64,000 bases of DNA from assembly GCA_013334755.1 (NCBI GenBank), contig JAAXWX010000004.1:1-64000 (forward strand), in the 5' to 3' direction. Position numbers and translations under genes: made by a program. The stretch is from Chlorobiaceae bacterium. Its GTDB lineage: Bacteria > Bacteroidota > Chlorobiia > Chlorobiales > Chlorobiaceae. How positions within the stretch are numbered: the first letter of the stretch is position 1; every line of letters begins with the position of its first letter. Below, in pieces: positions 28,558-37,201 of this stretch. Under the pieces are notes generated by a model, which ran no database searches, was not told the DNA's origin, and saw only the letters and a list, made by a program, of their open reading frames with translations.

Positions 28558-29205
28558 AGTGAGCACCTCCCCTACCAGTTTATCGATACCGCTTGCGACC
28601 TCGCCTATTGTTGCGTCGAGCATGTAGGCCGGAGTGCTTACTACTTTTCCTTTTCTGCTGACTACTATATTCCAGACCGGGCAATCGAGATGCCGTGCAC
28701 CCATTGCTTCGATGTCTGCGGCTGTTTGCGGGTCAGTGCCGATTGTCAATTCTATATGTTCCTTGCCAAGTATTTTTGCTGCTATTGCTGGTGCAATACA
28801 GATAAAGCCAAGAGGTTTACCAGCGTTGTAGAACGATAGTACCGCTGTGGCAACATCTGCGTTGATTTCACACAAAGCACCTTTGAAAGCATACGTACTC
28901 AGGTTTTTTGCTGCGCCATAACCTCCCGGAAGGATAAGAGCATCAAGATCAAGAGATTCGATTTCACGAAGATTATTGATGGCACCCCGTGCAATTCGTG
29001 CCGATTCGACAAGGACATTGCGAAACTCATTTTGCATTGTTTCACCGGTGTAATGGTTGATGACTTGATATTGCATTATTTCAGGTGCCAGACAAACAGC
29101 CAGAGCGCCGCCCCTGTCAATGGCAAGCAGGGTCAGCACGGTTTCATGGATCTCCGATCCATCAAGAAAGCCGCATCCTGAAAGAAGAACGCCAATTTTT
29201 TTCAT
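28549..29205 (-). CDS. elbB: Glyoxalase III-like DJ-1/PfpI superfamily protein ElbB
   Basis: This is a 218-residue protein of the DJ-1/PfpI class I glutamine amidotransferase-like fold. The N-terminus KKIGVLLSGCGFLDGSEIHE and the segment ALILPGGYGAAKNLS are typical of ElbB, followed by the nucleophile-elbow region GFICIAPAIAAKIL with its cysteine. E. coli ElbB was named from isoprenoid/lycopene screens and has weak glyoxalase activity; its true role is unsettled. It stands alone on the minus strand, convergent with the permease gene. Bases 29206-29377 upstream hold nothing I can name. Confidence 0.9.
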   Translation of the reverse strand: MKKIGVLLSGCGFLDGSEIHETVLTLLAIDRGGALAVCLAPEIMQYQVINHYTGETMQNEFRNVLVESARIARGAINNLREIESLDLDALILPGGYGAAKNLSTYAFKGALCEINADVATAVLSFYNAGKPLGFICIAPAIAAKILGKEHIELTIGTDPQTAADIEAMGARHLDCPVWNIVVSRKGKVVSTPAYMLDATIGEVASGIDKLVGEVLTLI

Positions 29206-29377
29206 GGTTTTGTCTGAGTTGCAGGATTAGTGAAAGCCGATGTGCAGTATGAAAAGGTAATCGTTAGCCAAAGAAAAGGCAAGTAAGACGTACCCGGGGG
29301 ATAATTCTTGCATTCTGTATTGTGAATTTCTGATAGTTCAAGGAATAACGAGATTTCGGGAGAGAGGCTGGGGGTGG

Positions 29378-29884
29378 TCAGTAGAGCAGAGGTATGAATT
29401 TCTTGACACGACGGGCATAGCAGGCATATTCCGGATGACGTTCAGTCAGCCACCGCTCCTCCATTGAGGCTTTGTAACTGAAGAAGATAACTCCGCAAAC
29501 CGTCAGGAGAAGATGGGAAAGGCTCATGCTGAAAAACGTCCATCCAGAGGAGGCAAAAAGCAGGCTGCTGTAAAGGGGGTGTCGAACCACACCATAAATT
29601 CCTGTGGTGATGAGCTGGTTATGCCTGATCGGGTAGGGCAGGGGTGTTAGATAGCGCCTGATGGAGTATGTACCGAGCGTAATGAATATCAGAGCGCATC
29701 CTGAAAACAGATAGAGAATTGTCCATCTGATGAAGGCAATCGCTTTAAACAGATCCGTGCCGGAAAAGCAGGGGTAAACCGGAAGAGCAACAAAGAGGGT
29801 TACAAGCAGAAACTGGATCAAAACAAGGTATTCACCCCGATTTTGCCATGCTAATTTACCTTTTCGCCTTGTTTCATAATGCAT
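29378..29884 (-). CDS. Isoprenylcysteine carboxyl methyltransferase-like (ICMT/PEMT family) membrane protein
   Basis: This 168-residue protein has four to five membrane helices. The C-terminal half carries the family's SAM-binding signature: LITTGIYGVVRHPLYSS, then EERWLTERHPEYACYARRVKKFIP, which is the usual E-x-x-L...YxxY arrangement. Bacterial members methylate small lipids or unknown substrates, so no specific reaction is proposed. It starts with the ATG at 29884 and diverges from the isochorismatase-like gene across 103 AT-rich bases that probably hold both promoters. Confidence 0.82.
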   Translation of the reverse strand: MHYETRRKGKLAWQNRGEYLVLIQFLLVTLFVALPVYPCFSGTDLFKAIAFIRWTILYLFSGCALIFITLGTYSIRRYLTPLPYPIRHNQLITTGIYGVVRHPLYSSLLFASSGWTFFSMSLSHLLLTVCGVIFFSYKASMEERWLTERHPEYACYARRVKKFIPLLY

Positions 29885-29987
29885 ACAATGGTCCTGAATA
29901 GCTATCTTAAAAGATACGTGCAGGTATTTTTTCTTTTTTATACAATCCCTACTTTCAATCTAAAGTTTTTTCATTCAAGAGATCATT

Positions 29988-30530
29988 ATGATAACTCCAA
30001 AAGATACGTTGTTATTGATTATTGACGTACAGGGCCGACTTGCCAGGAATGTTTTTCAGCCATCCGGCCTGGAAACAAATATCAGCAAACTGATCAGAGC
30101 ATGTCAGATCCTTGATGTGCCGGTGCTGGTGACCGAACAGTATCCGAAAGGCCTTGGAAATACCCTTCAGCAGCTCATGGAGCTGCTGCCTGGCAATATT
30201 CCTGTTGAAAAGATTTCATTCAGCTGCTGCGGGGAAGAGGAGTTCATGAAGCGGCTCAGGGGCTTCAATCGCAGCAACATTCTTATTGCCGGAATTGAAG
30301 CCCATGTCTGTGTTTATCAGACGGCGGTTGATCTTGTCGAGTTCGGATACAATGTTCATCTGGTGACTGATGGCGTTTCGTCAAGAACTGAAGAGAACCG
30401 GCTTCTCGGTATCCGTTGTATTGAAAAAGCTGGGGCAACGCTCACCAGTACCGAAATGGCTGTTTTTGAACTGTTGCGTGTGGCTGATGGTGAGCGGTTC
30501 AAGGCAATTTCAGGAATCGTGAAGGAGTAG
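29988..30530 (+). CDS. Isochorismatase-family cysteine hydrolase
   Basis: This is a 180-residue alpha/beta hydrolase of the isochorismatase/nicotinamidase superfamily. The catalytic triad is visible as Asp13 (LLIIDVQGRL), Lys75 (PVEKISFSCC) and Cys108 (GIEAHVCVYQTA), with LVTEQYPKGLG forming the substrate-side loop. Members of this short subgroup (YcaC-like) usually have unknown substrates, and nothing in the neighbourhood suggests one. It ends 46 bases before the convergent lpxK. Confidence 0.87.
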   Translation: MITPKDTLLLIIDVQGRLARNVFQPSGLETNISKLIRACQILDVPVLVTEQYPKGLGNTLQQLMELLPGNIPVEKISFSCCGEEEFMKRLRGFNRSNILIAGIEAHVCVYQTAVDLVEFGYNVHLVTDGVSSRTEENRLLGIRCIEKAGATLTSTEMAVFELLRVADGERFKAISGIVKE

Positions 30531-30534
30531 AGGT

Positions 30535-30576
30535 GCTCAGGGGAAAGTTTGTATGGCTGTTTATTTTTCCCGGAGC
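30535..30576. terminator. Possible bidirectional terminator between the isochorismatase-like gene and lpxK
   Basis: An imperfect inverted repeat (GCTCAGGGGAAA with TTTCCCGGAGC) brackets a T-rich loop and fills the gap between two convergent genes. Pairing has one bulge or mismatch near the base, so this is a weak call. Confidence 0.35.
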
Positions 30577-31641
30577 TTATTTACCTGCAGCAGCTTTCAG
30601 CATGGAGTGGAGCTTTTCTTTTCCTTCGAAAATATCCGTTTCGATTTTAAGATAGTAACAAGGCCTGGCGGTAATGATATGGATGAGTTCGGGATGTCCA
30701 AGCATCCGGAAATAGTCTTTTTCCGTTGTAATCAGGCTTAGTTCTTTTGTGTCAGCTTCGCGACGTATAGCCTTCAGTTTTTTTGCACTATAGGGTTCAT
30801 GGTCGCGGAAAAAGCGATATGCCATTATGTTTACTCCCTTTTTTTTGAGGCTTTCCAGAAAGCTTTCGGGTGAAGAGATCCCGGCAAAGGCAAGAGCTTT
30901 TATGTCGTTTGTGGAAGGTGCGTCATCTGAAGAGGTGAATGCACCTGAAAAGCAGACCAGATCGCCGTTTGAAAGGCGTGCTTTTATTACTGGCCGGCCA
31001 GTTTTTTTTAGTTCTTGTTCGATCATACCTGCTTTTTCTTGATCGCTGACTTTGTTGAGCAGAATGATGTCAGCTCTTGAGAGATTTTTCAGCGGTTCTC
31101 TCATGCGTCCTTCAGGAAGCATTTTTGCGTTGAAAAAGGGCTCGGTCGCATTGACTATTGCGATATTAAGCTTTCTATCGATTTGACGATGCTGAAAAGC
31201 ATCGTCGAGGATGATAACTGAGGGAAGTCTCTCAGCAAAATGCTTCGCGAGATATTTTACACCATCTTTTCGTTTTTCTGCAACAATGACAATGGCATCG
31301 GGGTTGTTCCATGCGAGCATTGCAGTTTCATCACCGGCCTCTCTGCTGTTAAGCAATACCCTTTGACCGTCGGAAACAAGTTGAACTCCTTTTGACTCTC
31401 TTCTGTATCCTCTCGATATGATGGCGGGTTTACAGCCGATAGAGAGATAGTATTTGACAATCAAGTCAACGAGAGGTGTTTTTCCTGTTCCTCCAGCAGT
31501 AATGTTACCGATTGATACAACAGGAACAGGGGATTTCCATGTTTTGAAAAGATGCCGATCGAACAGTGTATTGCGAAGCTGCGCGATAAAATGGTAGAAA
31601 AGAGTAAAGGGTCTTAGCAGTATGGAGAGTGGATTATGCAT
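30577..31641 (-). CDS. lpxK: Tetraacyldisaccharide 4'-kinase (lipid A synthesis)
   Basis: LpxK phosphorylates the 4' position of the lipid A disaccharide at the inner membrane. The protein has an N-terminal hydrophobic helix, the P-loop GNITAGGTGKTPLVD, the conserved ISRGYRRESKG, and VIILDDAFQHR. With the ATG at 31641 (MHNPLSILLRPFTLFY) it is 354 residues, the usual size. MAM at 31647 is two codons longer, and the full upstream frame would overlap the previous gene heavily. It overlaps the DUF374 gene by 8 bases, so the two are translationally coupled. Confidence 0.94.
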   Translation of the reverse strand: MHNPLSILLRPFTLFYHFIAQLRNTLFDRHLFKTWKSPVPVVSIGNITAGGTGKTPLVDLIVKYYLSIGCKPAIISRGYRRESKGVQLVSDGQRVLLNSREAGDETAMLAWNNPDAIVIVAEKRKDGVKYLAKHFAERLPSVIILDDAFQHRQIDRKLNIAIVNATEPFFNAKMLPEGRMREPLKNLSRADIILLNKVSDQEKAGMIEQELKKTGRPVIKARLSNGDLVCFSGAFTSSDDAPSTNDIKALAFAGISSPESFLESLKKKGVNIMAYRFFRDHEPYSAKKLKAIRREADTKELSLITTEKDYFRMLGHPELIHIITARPCYYLKIETDIFEGKEKLHSMLKAAAGK

Positions 31642-32245
31642 GGCCATGCAGGATTGAAAGTTGCTTTGTATATGATTGCAGTTCATTTTCGTTTTTGAAT
31701 TCCGGGAGGTCAATCAGGTGGATGTTGACGATGGTTTTACTGAAAGGTTTCGGAATTTCAAAGTGGTCCCAGCTTTTGAGCTGCCATGCATTTGCGTAGC
31801 TGATATCAGCAAAAATTAGAGGATAGTGGTTGATGGAAGCTAACTTCAATGTGCCGAATTTGAACTGGTTGACCGGTCCGCGCGGCCCGTCAGGTGTAAG
31901 GGCGACTATATCGCCTCTTTGAAGGGCACTCTGCATGTTGCGCTTGACGTCATCGCCTCCTCTCGAGCTTGAACCCCGGATGAGTGAAAAACCAAGCTGT
32001 TCAAGAGTGTCAGCAAGAGTACGTCCATCTTCAGACAGGCTTACAACGGATGTAATTTTTTTTCCGGGAAAGAGTGTTTTGGCAAGAAGCCATCCAGTGA
32101 TCATTTTACCATGCCAGAAAGTTATAATGGCTCCTTTTTCGGGCAAGGGCAGTTGCATGGGCGTAACTGATATCCGGAGGCTTGCGTAGAGAAGCTTCAG
32201 CGCCTTTGGAATAATATAGCGGGAAATCACCGGAGAGATGGTCAT
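31634..32245 (-). CDS. DUF374 lysophospholipid-acyltransferase-like protein
   Basis: This 203-residue protein belongs to the DUF374/LPLAT-like group. It contains ITFWHGKMITGW (an HxxxxG/D-like active-site replacement), VSLSEDGRTLADTLEQLGF, IRGSSSRGG and LTPDGPRGPVNQFKFG, the characteristic DUF374 motif. These proteins are thought to acylate lipid A or a lysolipid. The direct overlap with lpxK supports an outer-membrane lipid role. The exact acyl acceptor is inference. The upstream gap (32246-32424) is AT-rich and separates it from the divergent purD. Confidence 0.83.
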   Translation of the reverse strand: MTISPVISRYIIPKALKLLYASLRISVTPMQLPLPEKGAIITFWHGKMITGWLLAKTLFPGKKITSVVSLSEDGRTLADTLEQLGFSLIRGSSSRGGDDVKRNMQSALQRGDIVALTPDGPRGPVNQFKFGTLKLASINHYPLIFADISYANAWQLKSWDHFEIPKPFSKTIVNIHLIDLPEFKNENELQSYTKQLSILHGHA

Positions 32246-32424
32246 AGGTCTTGAAAATAAATGACAATCGATGAACTTGAAGGTACAGGAAAATTTTTTT
32301 AATTATTAATTTTATTCTTAGTGCATTATATACAGGCTAAGTGATAAAAAGAGGGGATTAATTTAATAATCTGTGCCGATAAACTACAGTGGTCAAATAT
32401 GGCCAATGCTTTAAAATGAAAGCC

Positions 32425-33732
32425 ATGAATATATTGATTATAGGTAGTGGTGCCCGTGAGCATGCCCTTTGCCTGGCAGCATCACAGAGTGAGAGGGTCC
32501 AGTTGGTTTTTGTAGCACCTGGTAATGGCGGCACAGCTTTAATGGGAGGAAACGTTCATAACGTTTGCCTGAATGCCACTGCACTTGACGACCTCCTTGC
32601 GTTTGCCGTGGAAAACGTTATTGATCTGACTATTGTTGGTTCCGAACAGCCGCTTGAGCTTGGGATTGTTGATCTGTTTCGTAGAGCAGGCAAAAAGATA
32701 GTTGGCCCTACAATGGATGCAGCTCGTCTTGAGTCAAGTAAGGTTTTTGCCAAGGAGTTCATGCATCGCCACCATATTCCTACTGCGGGATATCATGTTT
32801 TCCGTGATGCATCTGCCGCCAATGCCTATGTTGAGTCAACGCAGACTGTGTTTCCACAGGTGATCAAGGCAAGCGGCTTATGTGCTGGAAAAGGGGTTTT
32901 CATTGCACTCGATAAGGAGCAGGCGGTGAATGCAAACAATGCTTTGTTTGAAGAGCGTATTTTTGGTGATGCAGCAAATGAAGTGGTTATTGAGGATTTT
33001 TTACAGGGTCAGGAGGCGAGTATTTTTGCTCTTACGGATGGTATCAGGTACAAGCTGTTTCTTCCTGCCCAGGATCACAAGCGTATCGGCAATGGCGATA
33101 CCGGCAAGAATACCGGGGGAATGGGGGCATATGCGCCCGCGCCGCTGGTGACGGATGAGATCAGACACAAGGTTGAAGAAAAAATTATCAAGCCGACACT
33201 TGCGGGGATGGCTGCAGACGGTTACCCCTACACGGGTTTTTTGTATGTCGGACTGATGATTGACGATCAAGGGGAACCCTTTGTCGTCGAATACAACGCC
33301 CGTCTTGGCGATCCTGAGACACAGGTGGTGCTTCCCCTGATGAAAAGCGACTTTGTTGCAGCCCTTCAGGCAAGTGTTGACGGCAAACTTGCAGAGGCGC
33401 CTTTTGAAATGCACCAGAAATCAGCAACAACGGTTGTAATAGCTTCCGGCGGCTATCCTGACCACTATGAATCTGGCAAGGCCATTACTATTGCCGGTGA
33501 GCTTTTCACTATGGAGGATTGTCTGCTGTTTCATGCCGGGACCTCTTATGTGGACGGGCGGCTTACTACAGCCGGCGGAAGGGTTTTTTCGGTTACTGCT
33601 CTTGGAAAAACGCTCAAGGAGAGCATCGATAAGGCTTACAAAGCGGTTGAAAAGGTCAGTTTTGACAGGGCATATTATCGAACAGATATCGGAGCCAAGG
33701 CCCTTAATTTTCAGTCAATGGTTGTTTTATGA
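32425..33732 (+). CDS. purD: Phosphoribosylamine-glycine ligase (GAR synthetase)
   Basis: The enzyme performs the second step of purine synthesis, joining glycine to phosphoribosylamine with ATP. Marks include NILIIGSGAREHALCLAAS at the N-terminus, an ATP-grasp core with QVIKASGLCAGKGVF, LPAQDHKRIGNGDTGKNTGGMGAYAP, and FVVEYNARLGDPETQ. The family usually begins a few residues before ILIIGSG, so I chose the ATG at 32425 (435 residues). The ATG at 32416 (MKAMN) is an alternative. It overlaps the JAMM protease gene by four bases (ATGA). Confidence 0.96.
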   Translation: MNILIIGSGAREHALCLAASQSERVQLVFVAPGNGGTALMGGNVHNVCLNATALDDLLAFAVENVIDLTIVGSEQPLELGIVDLFRRAGKKIVGPTMDAARLESSKVFAKEFMHRHHIPTAGYHVFRDASAANAYVESTQTVFPQVIKASGLCAGKGVFIALDKEQAVNANNALFEERIFGDAANEVVIEDFLQGQEASIFALTDGIRYKLFLPAQDHKRIGNGDTGKNTGGMGAYAPAPLVTDEIRHKVEEKIIKPTLAGMAADGYPYTGFLYVGLMIDDQGEPFVVEYNARLGDPETQVVLPLMKSDFVAALQASVDGKLAEAPFEMHQKSATTVVIASGGYPDHYESGKAITIAGELFTMEDCLLFHAGTSYVDGRLTTAGGRVFSVTALGKTLKESIDKAYKAVEKVSFDRAYYRTDIGAKALNFQSMVVL

Positions 33733-34160
33733 AACTACCGCGGCGTCAATTCGAAATTATTCAGGAGCAGGCGTTTCGGGAATTGCCCTATGAATGTTGC
33801 GGCCTGCTTGTCGGAACCCAGAACAGGGACCACAGGGGAAATGTAGAGAACACCGTCTATGAAGTTGCACCCTGCAGGAACTGCCTCTATTTTGGAAAGG
33901 AGCAGGGCTTTGAGATTTCCCATCAGGAGTATCTCGATGTGGAGCGTGAAGCAGGACAGCTTGGTTATAAAATTATCGGTTCCTATCATTCCCACATCAA
34001 CTCTCCAGCTCTTCCATCACTGCATGATGTTGATTTTGCTCGTTCAGGCCATACGCTGCTGATCATTTCGCTCACGAACGCACAGCCAAAGGAAGTGACA
34101 GCATGGTTGAGACGGGAGTCTGGTGGATTTCATCAGGAACAGATTCGTGTTGTTGAGTAG
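33729..34160 (+). CDS. JAMM/MPN-domain (Mov34/Mec-like) metalloprotease, M67 family
   Basis: This 143-residue single-domain zinc isopeptidase candidate has the full JAMM signature: the glutamate in PYECCGLLVG and the zinc motif HSH-x7-S-x2-D (YHSHINSPALPSLHDVD). Bacterial relatives such as Mec+ trim C-terminal residues from ubiquitin-like sulfur carriers (ThiS/MoaD/CysO) during cysteine or cofactor synthesis. No carrier protein is adjacent here, so that substrate is inference. Its ATG overlaps the purD stop as ATGA, implying translational coupling with purine synthesis. Confidence 0.88.
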   Translation: MKLPRRQFEIIQEQAFRELPYECCGLLVGTQNRDHRGNVENTVYEVAPCRNCLYFGKEQGFEISHQEYLDVEREAGQLGYKIIGSYHSHINSPALPSLHDVDFARSGHTLLIISLTNAQPKEVTAWLRRESGGFHQEQIRVVE

Positions 34161-34247
34161 TTTGCCAGGCTCAGGGAACAAAAACTCTTCAAATATTTTG
34201 TACATTACCTTTTTTTAAGCTTACCAAGTATTAAACCCCGAAATAAC

Positions 34248-35729
34248 GTGCCAAAGCGGGAAGATATAAAGTCGATTTTAGTGATTGGTGCTGGTCCGAT
34301 TGTGATTGGTCAGGCCTGTGAATTTGATTATTCAGGCACACAGGCGTGCCGGGCCCTCAAGGAGGACGGGTATCGTGTTGTACTGGTGAACAGCAATCCA
34401 GCGACCATTATGACTGATATAGAGTTTGCTGATGCCACCTATATTGAGCCGATTACGCCGGAGTACGTGCAGAAAATTATCGAACGTGAAAAGCCGGATG
34501 CGCTTCTTCCAACAATGGGCGGCCAGACTGCCCTGAATATAGCTGTAAGCCTGGCTGAATCAGGTATTCTTGAACGTAACGGAGTTGAGCTTATCGGTGC
34601 AAAGTTACGTGCGATAAGAAAAGCTGAAAATCGTGAGTTTTTCAGCGACGCCATGAAGAAAATCGGTCTTGAAATGGCCAAGGGCTTTTTTGTCCGTAAT
34701 GAAAAAGAGGCGAAAGAGGCACTTGAGGAGATAGGCCTTCCTATCGTTATCCGTCCTTCATTTACACTTGGTGGTACCGGAGGTGGTTTTGCCGAAACAA
34801 AATCAGATTATTATGAGGCAGTGCGACGGGGGCTTACCGAAAGCCCGATCAGTGAAGTGCTTGTCGAGGAGTGTTTGATCGGCTGGAAGGAATTTGAACT
34901 TGAGGTTATACGTGATTTGGCAGATAATGTCATTATTGTTTGTTCTATCGAAAACTTTGATCCAATGGGGGTGCATACTGGCGACAGTATTACCGTTGCT
35001 CCGGCCCAGACTCTTACCGACAGGCAGTACCAGGAGCTCAGGGACGCATCGGTCAGGATTATCAGGGAGATCGGTGTCGAAACCGGTGGCAGTAATATCC
35101 AGTTTGCTATTAATCCCGTGAATGGCCGTATTGTGGTGATCGAGATGAATCCTCGCGTGTCACGCAGTTCTGCACTGGCCTCAAAAGCAACCGGTTTTCC
35201 GATTGCCAAAGTTGCAGCCAAACTCGCTGTTGGCTATACGCTTGATGAGATACTCAATGACATCACCAAAACAACTCCCGCCAGTTTTGAACCTGCTATC
35301 GACTATTGTGTTGTCAAGATTCCTCGCTGGGATTTTGAAAAATTCAAGAATGTGGATGCCCGTCTCGGTGTGCAGATGAAGTCGGTTGGAGAGGTTATGG
35401 CGTTTGGACGAAACTTCAGGGAAGCATTGCAGAAATCACTCCGAGGCCTTGAAATCGGACGTGCAGGTCTTGGTTCGGATGGCAAGGATGTTATGAATGT
35501 TCTGGATATGACTCCGCAGCAGAAAAAGTTTGCCAAAGAGGATATTCTTGAAAAAATCAAAATTCCTAAAGCAGATCGATTGTTTTATCTTCGTTATGCC
35601 TTTCAGGCCGGAGCAACCGTAGAAGAGGTTCATCAGTCGACCGGTATTGATCCCTGGTTTCTTGACAACATTCTCCAGATTGTTGAGCTTGAAGAGCAGC
35701 TCAGGGAACTGGCCTCCGCAGTAGTTTGA
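34248..35729 (+). CDS. carB: Carbamoyl-phosphate synthase large subunit, N-terminal half (split CarB)
   Basis: CarB makes carbamoyl phosphate for pyrimidines and arginine. This 493-residue protein covers the pre-ATP-grasp domain ([21 protein letters not shown]), the first ATP-grasp module ([35 protein letters not shown]) and the oligomerisation domain (ending [12 protein letters not shown]), and then stops. The second synthetase half and the MGS allosteric domain are absent and are not elsewhere in the window. Split CarB proteins are established in Methanocaldococcus and Aquifex, and the clean end at a domain boundary argues against a frameshift. Start is GTG at 34248. It lies upstream of trpC. 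Confidence 0.92.
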   Translation: MPKREDIKSILVIGAGPIVIGQACEFDYSGTQACRALKEDGYRVVLVNSNPATIMTDIEFADATYIEPITPEYVQKIIEREKPDALLPTMGGQTALNIAVSLAESGILERNGVELIGAKLRAIRKAENREFFSDAMKKIGLEMAKGFFVRNEKEAKEALEEIGLPIVIRPSFTLGGTGGGFAETKSDYYEAVRRGLTESPISEVLVEECLIGWKEFELEVIRDLADNVIIVCSIENFDPMGVHTGDSITVAPAQTLTDRQYQELRDASVRIIREIGVETGGSNIQFAINPVNGRIVVIEMNPRVSRSSALASKATGFPIAKVAAKLAVGYTLDEILNDITKTTPASFEPAIDYCVVKIPRWDFEKFKNVDARLGVQMKSVGEVMAFGRNFREALQKSLRGLEIGRAGLGSDGKDVMNVLDMTPQQKKFAKEDILEKIKIPKADRLFYLRYAFQAGATVEEVHQSTGIDPWFLDNILQIVELEEQLRELASAVV

Positions 35730-35734
35730 CCATT

Positions 35735-36505
35735 ATGACCTATCTTAGCAGGATTTTAGAGGAAAAAAAAAGGGAGATAGAGGAACTTGAAAAAAAGAGG
35801 CCTGCACGCCAGTATGATGAGTTGCAGGATTCTCTTTCAGTTACCCGGGATTTTACTGGAGCACTACGGCGCGCCGAAGGTGGATTAAGGCTTATTGCCG
35901 AGATTAAAAAAGCCTCTCCATCAAGAGGACTTATTGTCAGTGATTTTGATCCTCTTGCCATTGCAGGGCGTTATAAGGAGCTTGGTGCTGCGGCTTATTC
36001 GGTACTGACTGACCGTACCTTTTTTCAAGGCTCAGCTGATTATCTTCAGATGGTTAGCCGTTCATTTCCTTTACCGGTACTTCGCAAGGATTTCATTATT
36101 GATGAGACCCAGATTTTTCAGTCCCGCCTGATCGGAGCTGATGCCATTCTGCTGATTGTTGCAGCGCTTGATCCCTGTCAGCTTGGTGATTATCTGCAGT
36201 TGGCGGAATCCATAGGGCTTCATGTTCTTGTAGAGGTGCATGATCGAAAAGAGCTTGATACGGCCGTTGAAATGGGTGCTCTCATAATCGGGGTCAACAA
36301 TCGGGATCTTAAAGACTTTTCCCTCAAACTTGAGACATCCCTGTCTCTTCGCCCCTTTATTCCGTCAGACGTTATTGCTGTCTCCGAAAGCGGTATGAAG
36401 AGCGCAGCCGATATCGCCCTTATTGAGCAGGCATTGTTTGATGCCGTACTTATAGGTGAGGGGCTTCATACCAGCCCTGAGCTTAGTGCGATTACCTGGT
36501 CATAG
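35735..36505 (+). CDS. trpC: Indole-3-glycerol-phosphate synthase
   Basis: This is the fourth step of tryptophan synthesis, closing the indole ring. The 256-residue TIM barrel has LIAEIKKASPSRGLI, DRTFFQGSADYLQ, LRKDFIIDETQIFQSRLIGADAILLI, VEVHDRKELD, IGVNNRDLKDFSL and SESGMKSAADI. I chose the ATG at 35735; an in-frame TTG at 35726 would add three residues and overlap carB. It is 5 bases behind carB and overlaps the 3' end of rpe on the other strand by 14 bases. The rest of the trp pathway is not here. Confidence 0.97.
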   Translation: MTYLSRILEEKKREIEELEKKRPARQYDELQDSLSVTRDFTGALRRAEGGLRLIAEIKKASPSRGLIVSDFDPLAIAGRYKELGAAAYSVLTDRTFFQGSADYLQMVSRSFPLPVLRKDFIIDETQIFQSRLIGADAILLIVAALDPCQLGDYLQLAESIGLHVLVEVHDRKELDTAVEMGALIIGVNNRDLKDFSLKLETSLSLRPFIPSDVIAVSESGMKSAADIALIEQALFDAVLIGEGLHTSPELSAITWS

Positions 36506-37157
36506 CCCTGATCTTTGCCGCTGTTTGTGCCGGATCGGCAGCCTTGAAGAATGCTGTACCGGCAATCAGTGCATCGGCACCGGCCGAGACCACTTCCTGT
36601 GCATTTTCTTCCGTGATGCCACCATCAATGGCAATGACCATATCCGGATTCAGCTGCTGACGCATTTCATGGAGCTGCTGGATTTTGCTGATTGACGAGG
36701 CTATAAATTTCTGCCCCCCGAAGCCGGGATTAACCGACATCAGAAGAACAAGATCGAGATCAGGGAGGATTGATTCAAGGGTCGAATTCGGTGTTCCGGG
36801 ATTAATCGAAACACCGGCTTTTGCACCAAGGCTTTTGATGAACTGAATGGTGCGGTGCAGATGCGGGCAAGCTTCCTGATGGACCGTGATCTGGTGGGAT
36901 CCTGCCTTGACAAAATCCTCAATAAAACGGTCTGGATTGGTAATCATCAGATGGGTGTCGATAATCATTGGCGTGCATGATGCAATAGCTTGCACGATCA
37001 ATGGCCCAAAGGTGATGTTGGGAACAAAGTTGCCGTCCATGATGTCGCAGTGCATCCAGTCTGCTCCTGCCTTGGTGGCTATATTGATGGAGTGTTCAAG
37101 CCGTGAGAAATCAGCTGAAAGAATGGAAGGTGCAAGAAGCGTTGATGGTGCAGGCAT
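36492..37157 (-). CDS. rpe: Ribulose-phosphate 3-epimerase
   Basis: The enzyme interconverts ribulose-5-phosphate and xylulose-5-phosphate in the pentose phosphate pathway. The 221-residue TIM barrel has APSILSADFSRLE, the metal-binding HCDIMDGNFVPNITFGP, DTHLMITNPD, LLMSVNPGFGGQKFI and AIDGGITEENA. All metal ligands of the family are in place. It is 44 bases behind the Omp85-family gene and probably shares its transcript. Confidence 0.97.
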   Translation of the reverse strand: MPAPSTLLAPSILSADFSRLEHSINIATKAGADWMHCDIMDGNFVPNITFGPLIVQAIASCTPMIIDTHLMITNPDRFIEDFVKAGSHQITVHQEACPHLHRTIQFIKSLGAKAGVSINPGTPNSTLESILPDLDLVLLMSVNPGFGGQKFIASSISKIQQLHEMRQQLNPDMVIAIDGGITEENAQEVVSAGADALIAGTAFFKAADPAQTAAKIRAMTR

Positions 37158-37201
37158 GGTGATACTGTCTTGATCGTGAAAAAAATAATTCGGCTAAATA
37201 A

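Noticed and set aside
35700-35729. Possible frameshift truncating carB
   Set aside because: The protein ends at the end of the oligomerisation domain and trpC begins 5 bases later in its own frame, with no trace of CarB C-half sequence nearby. A natural split is the better reading.
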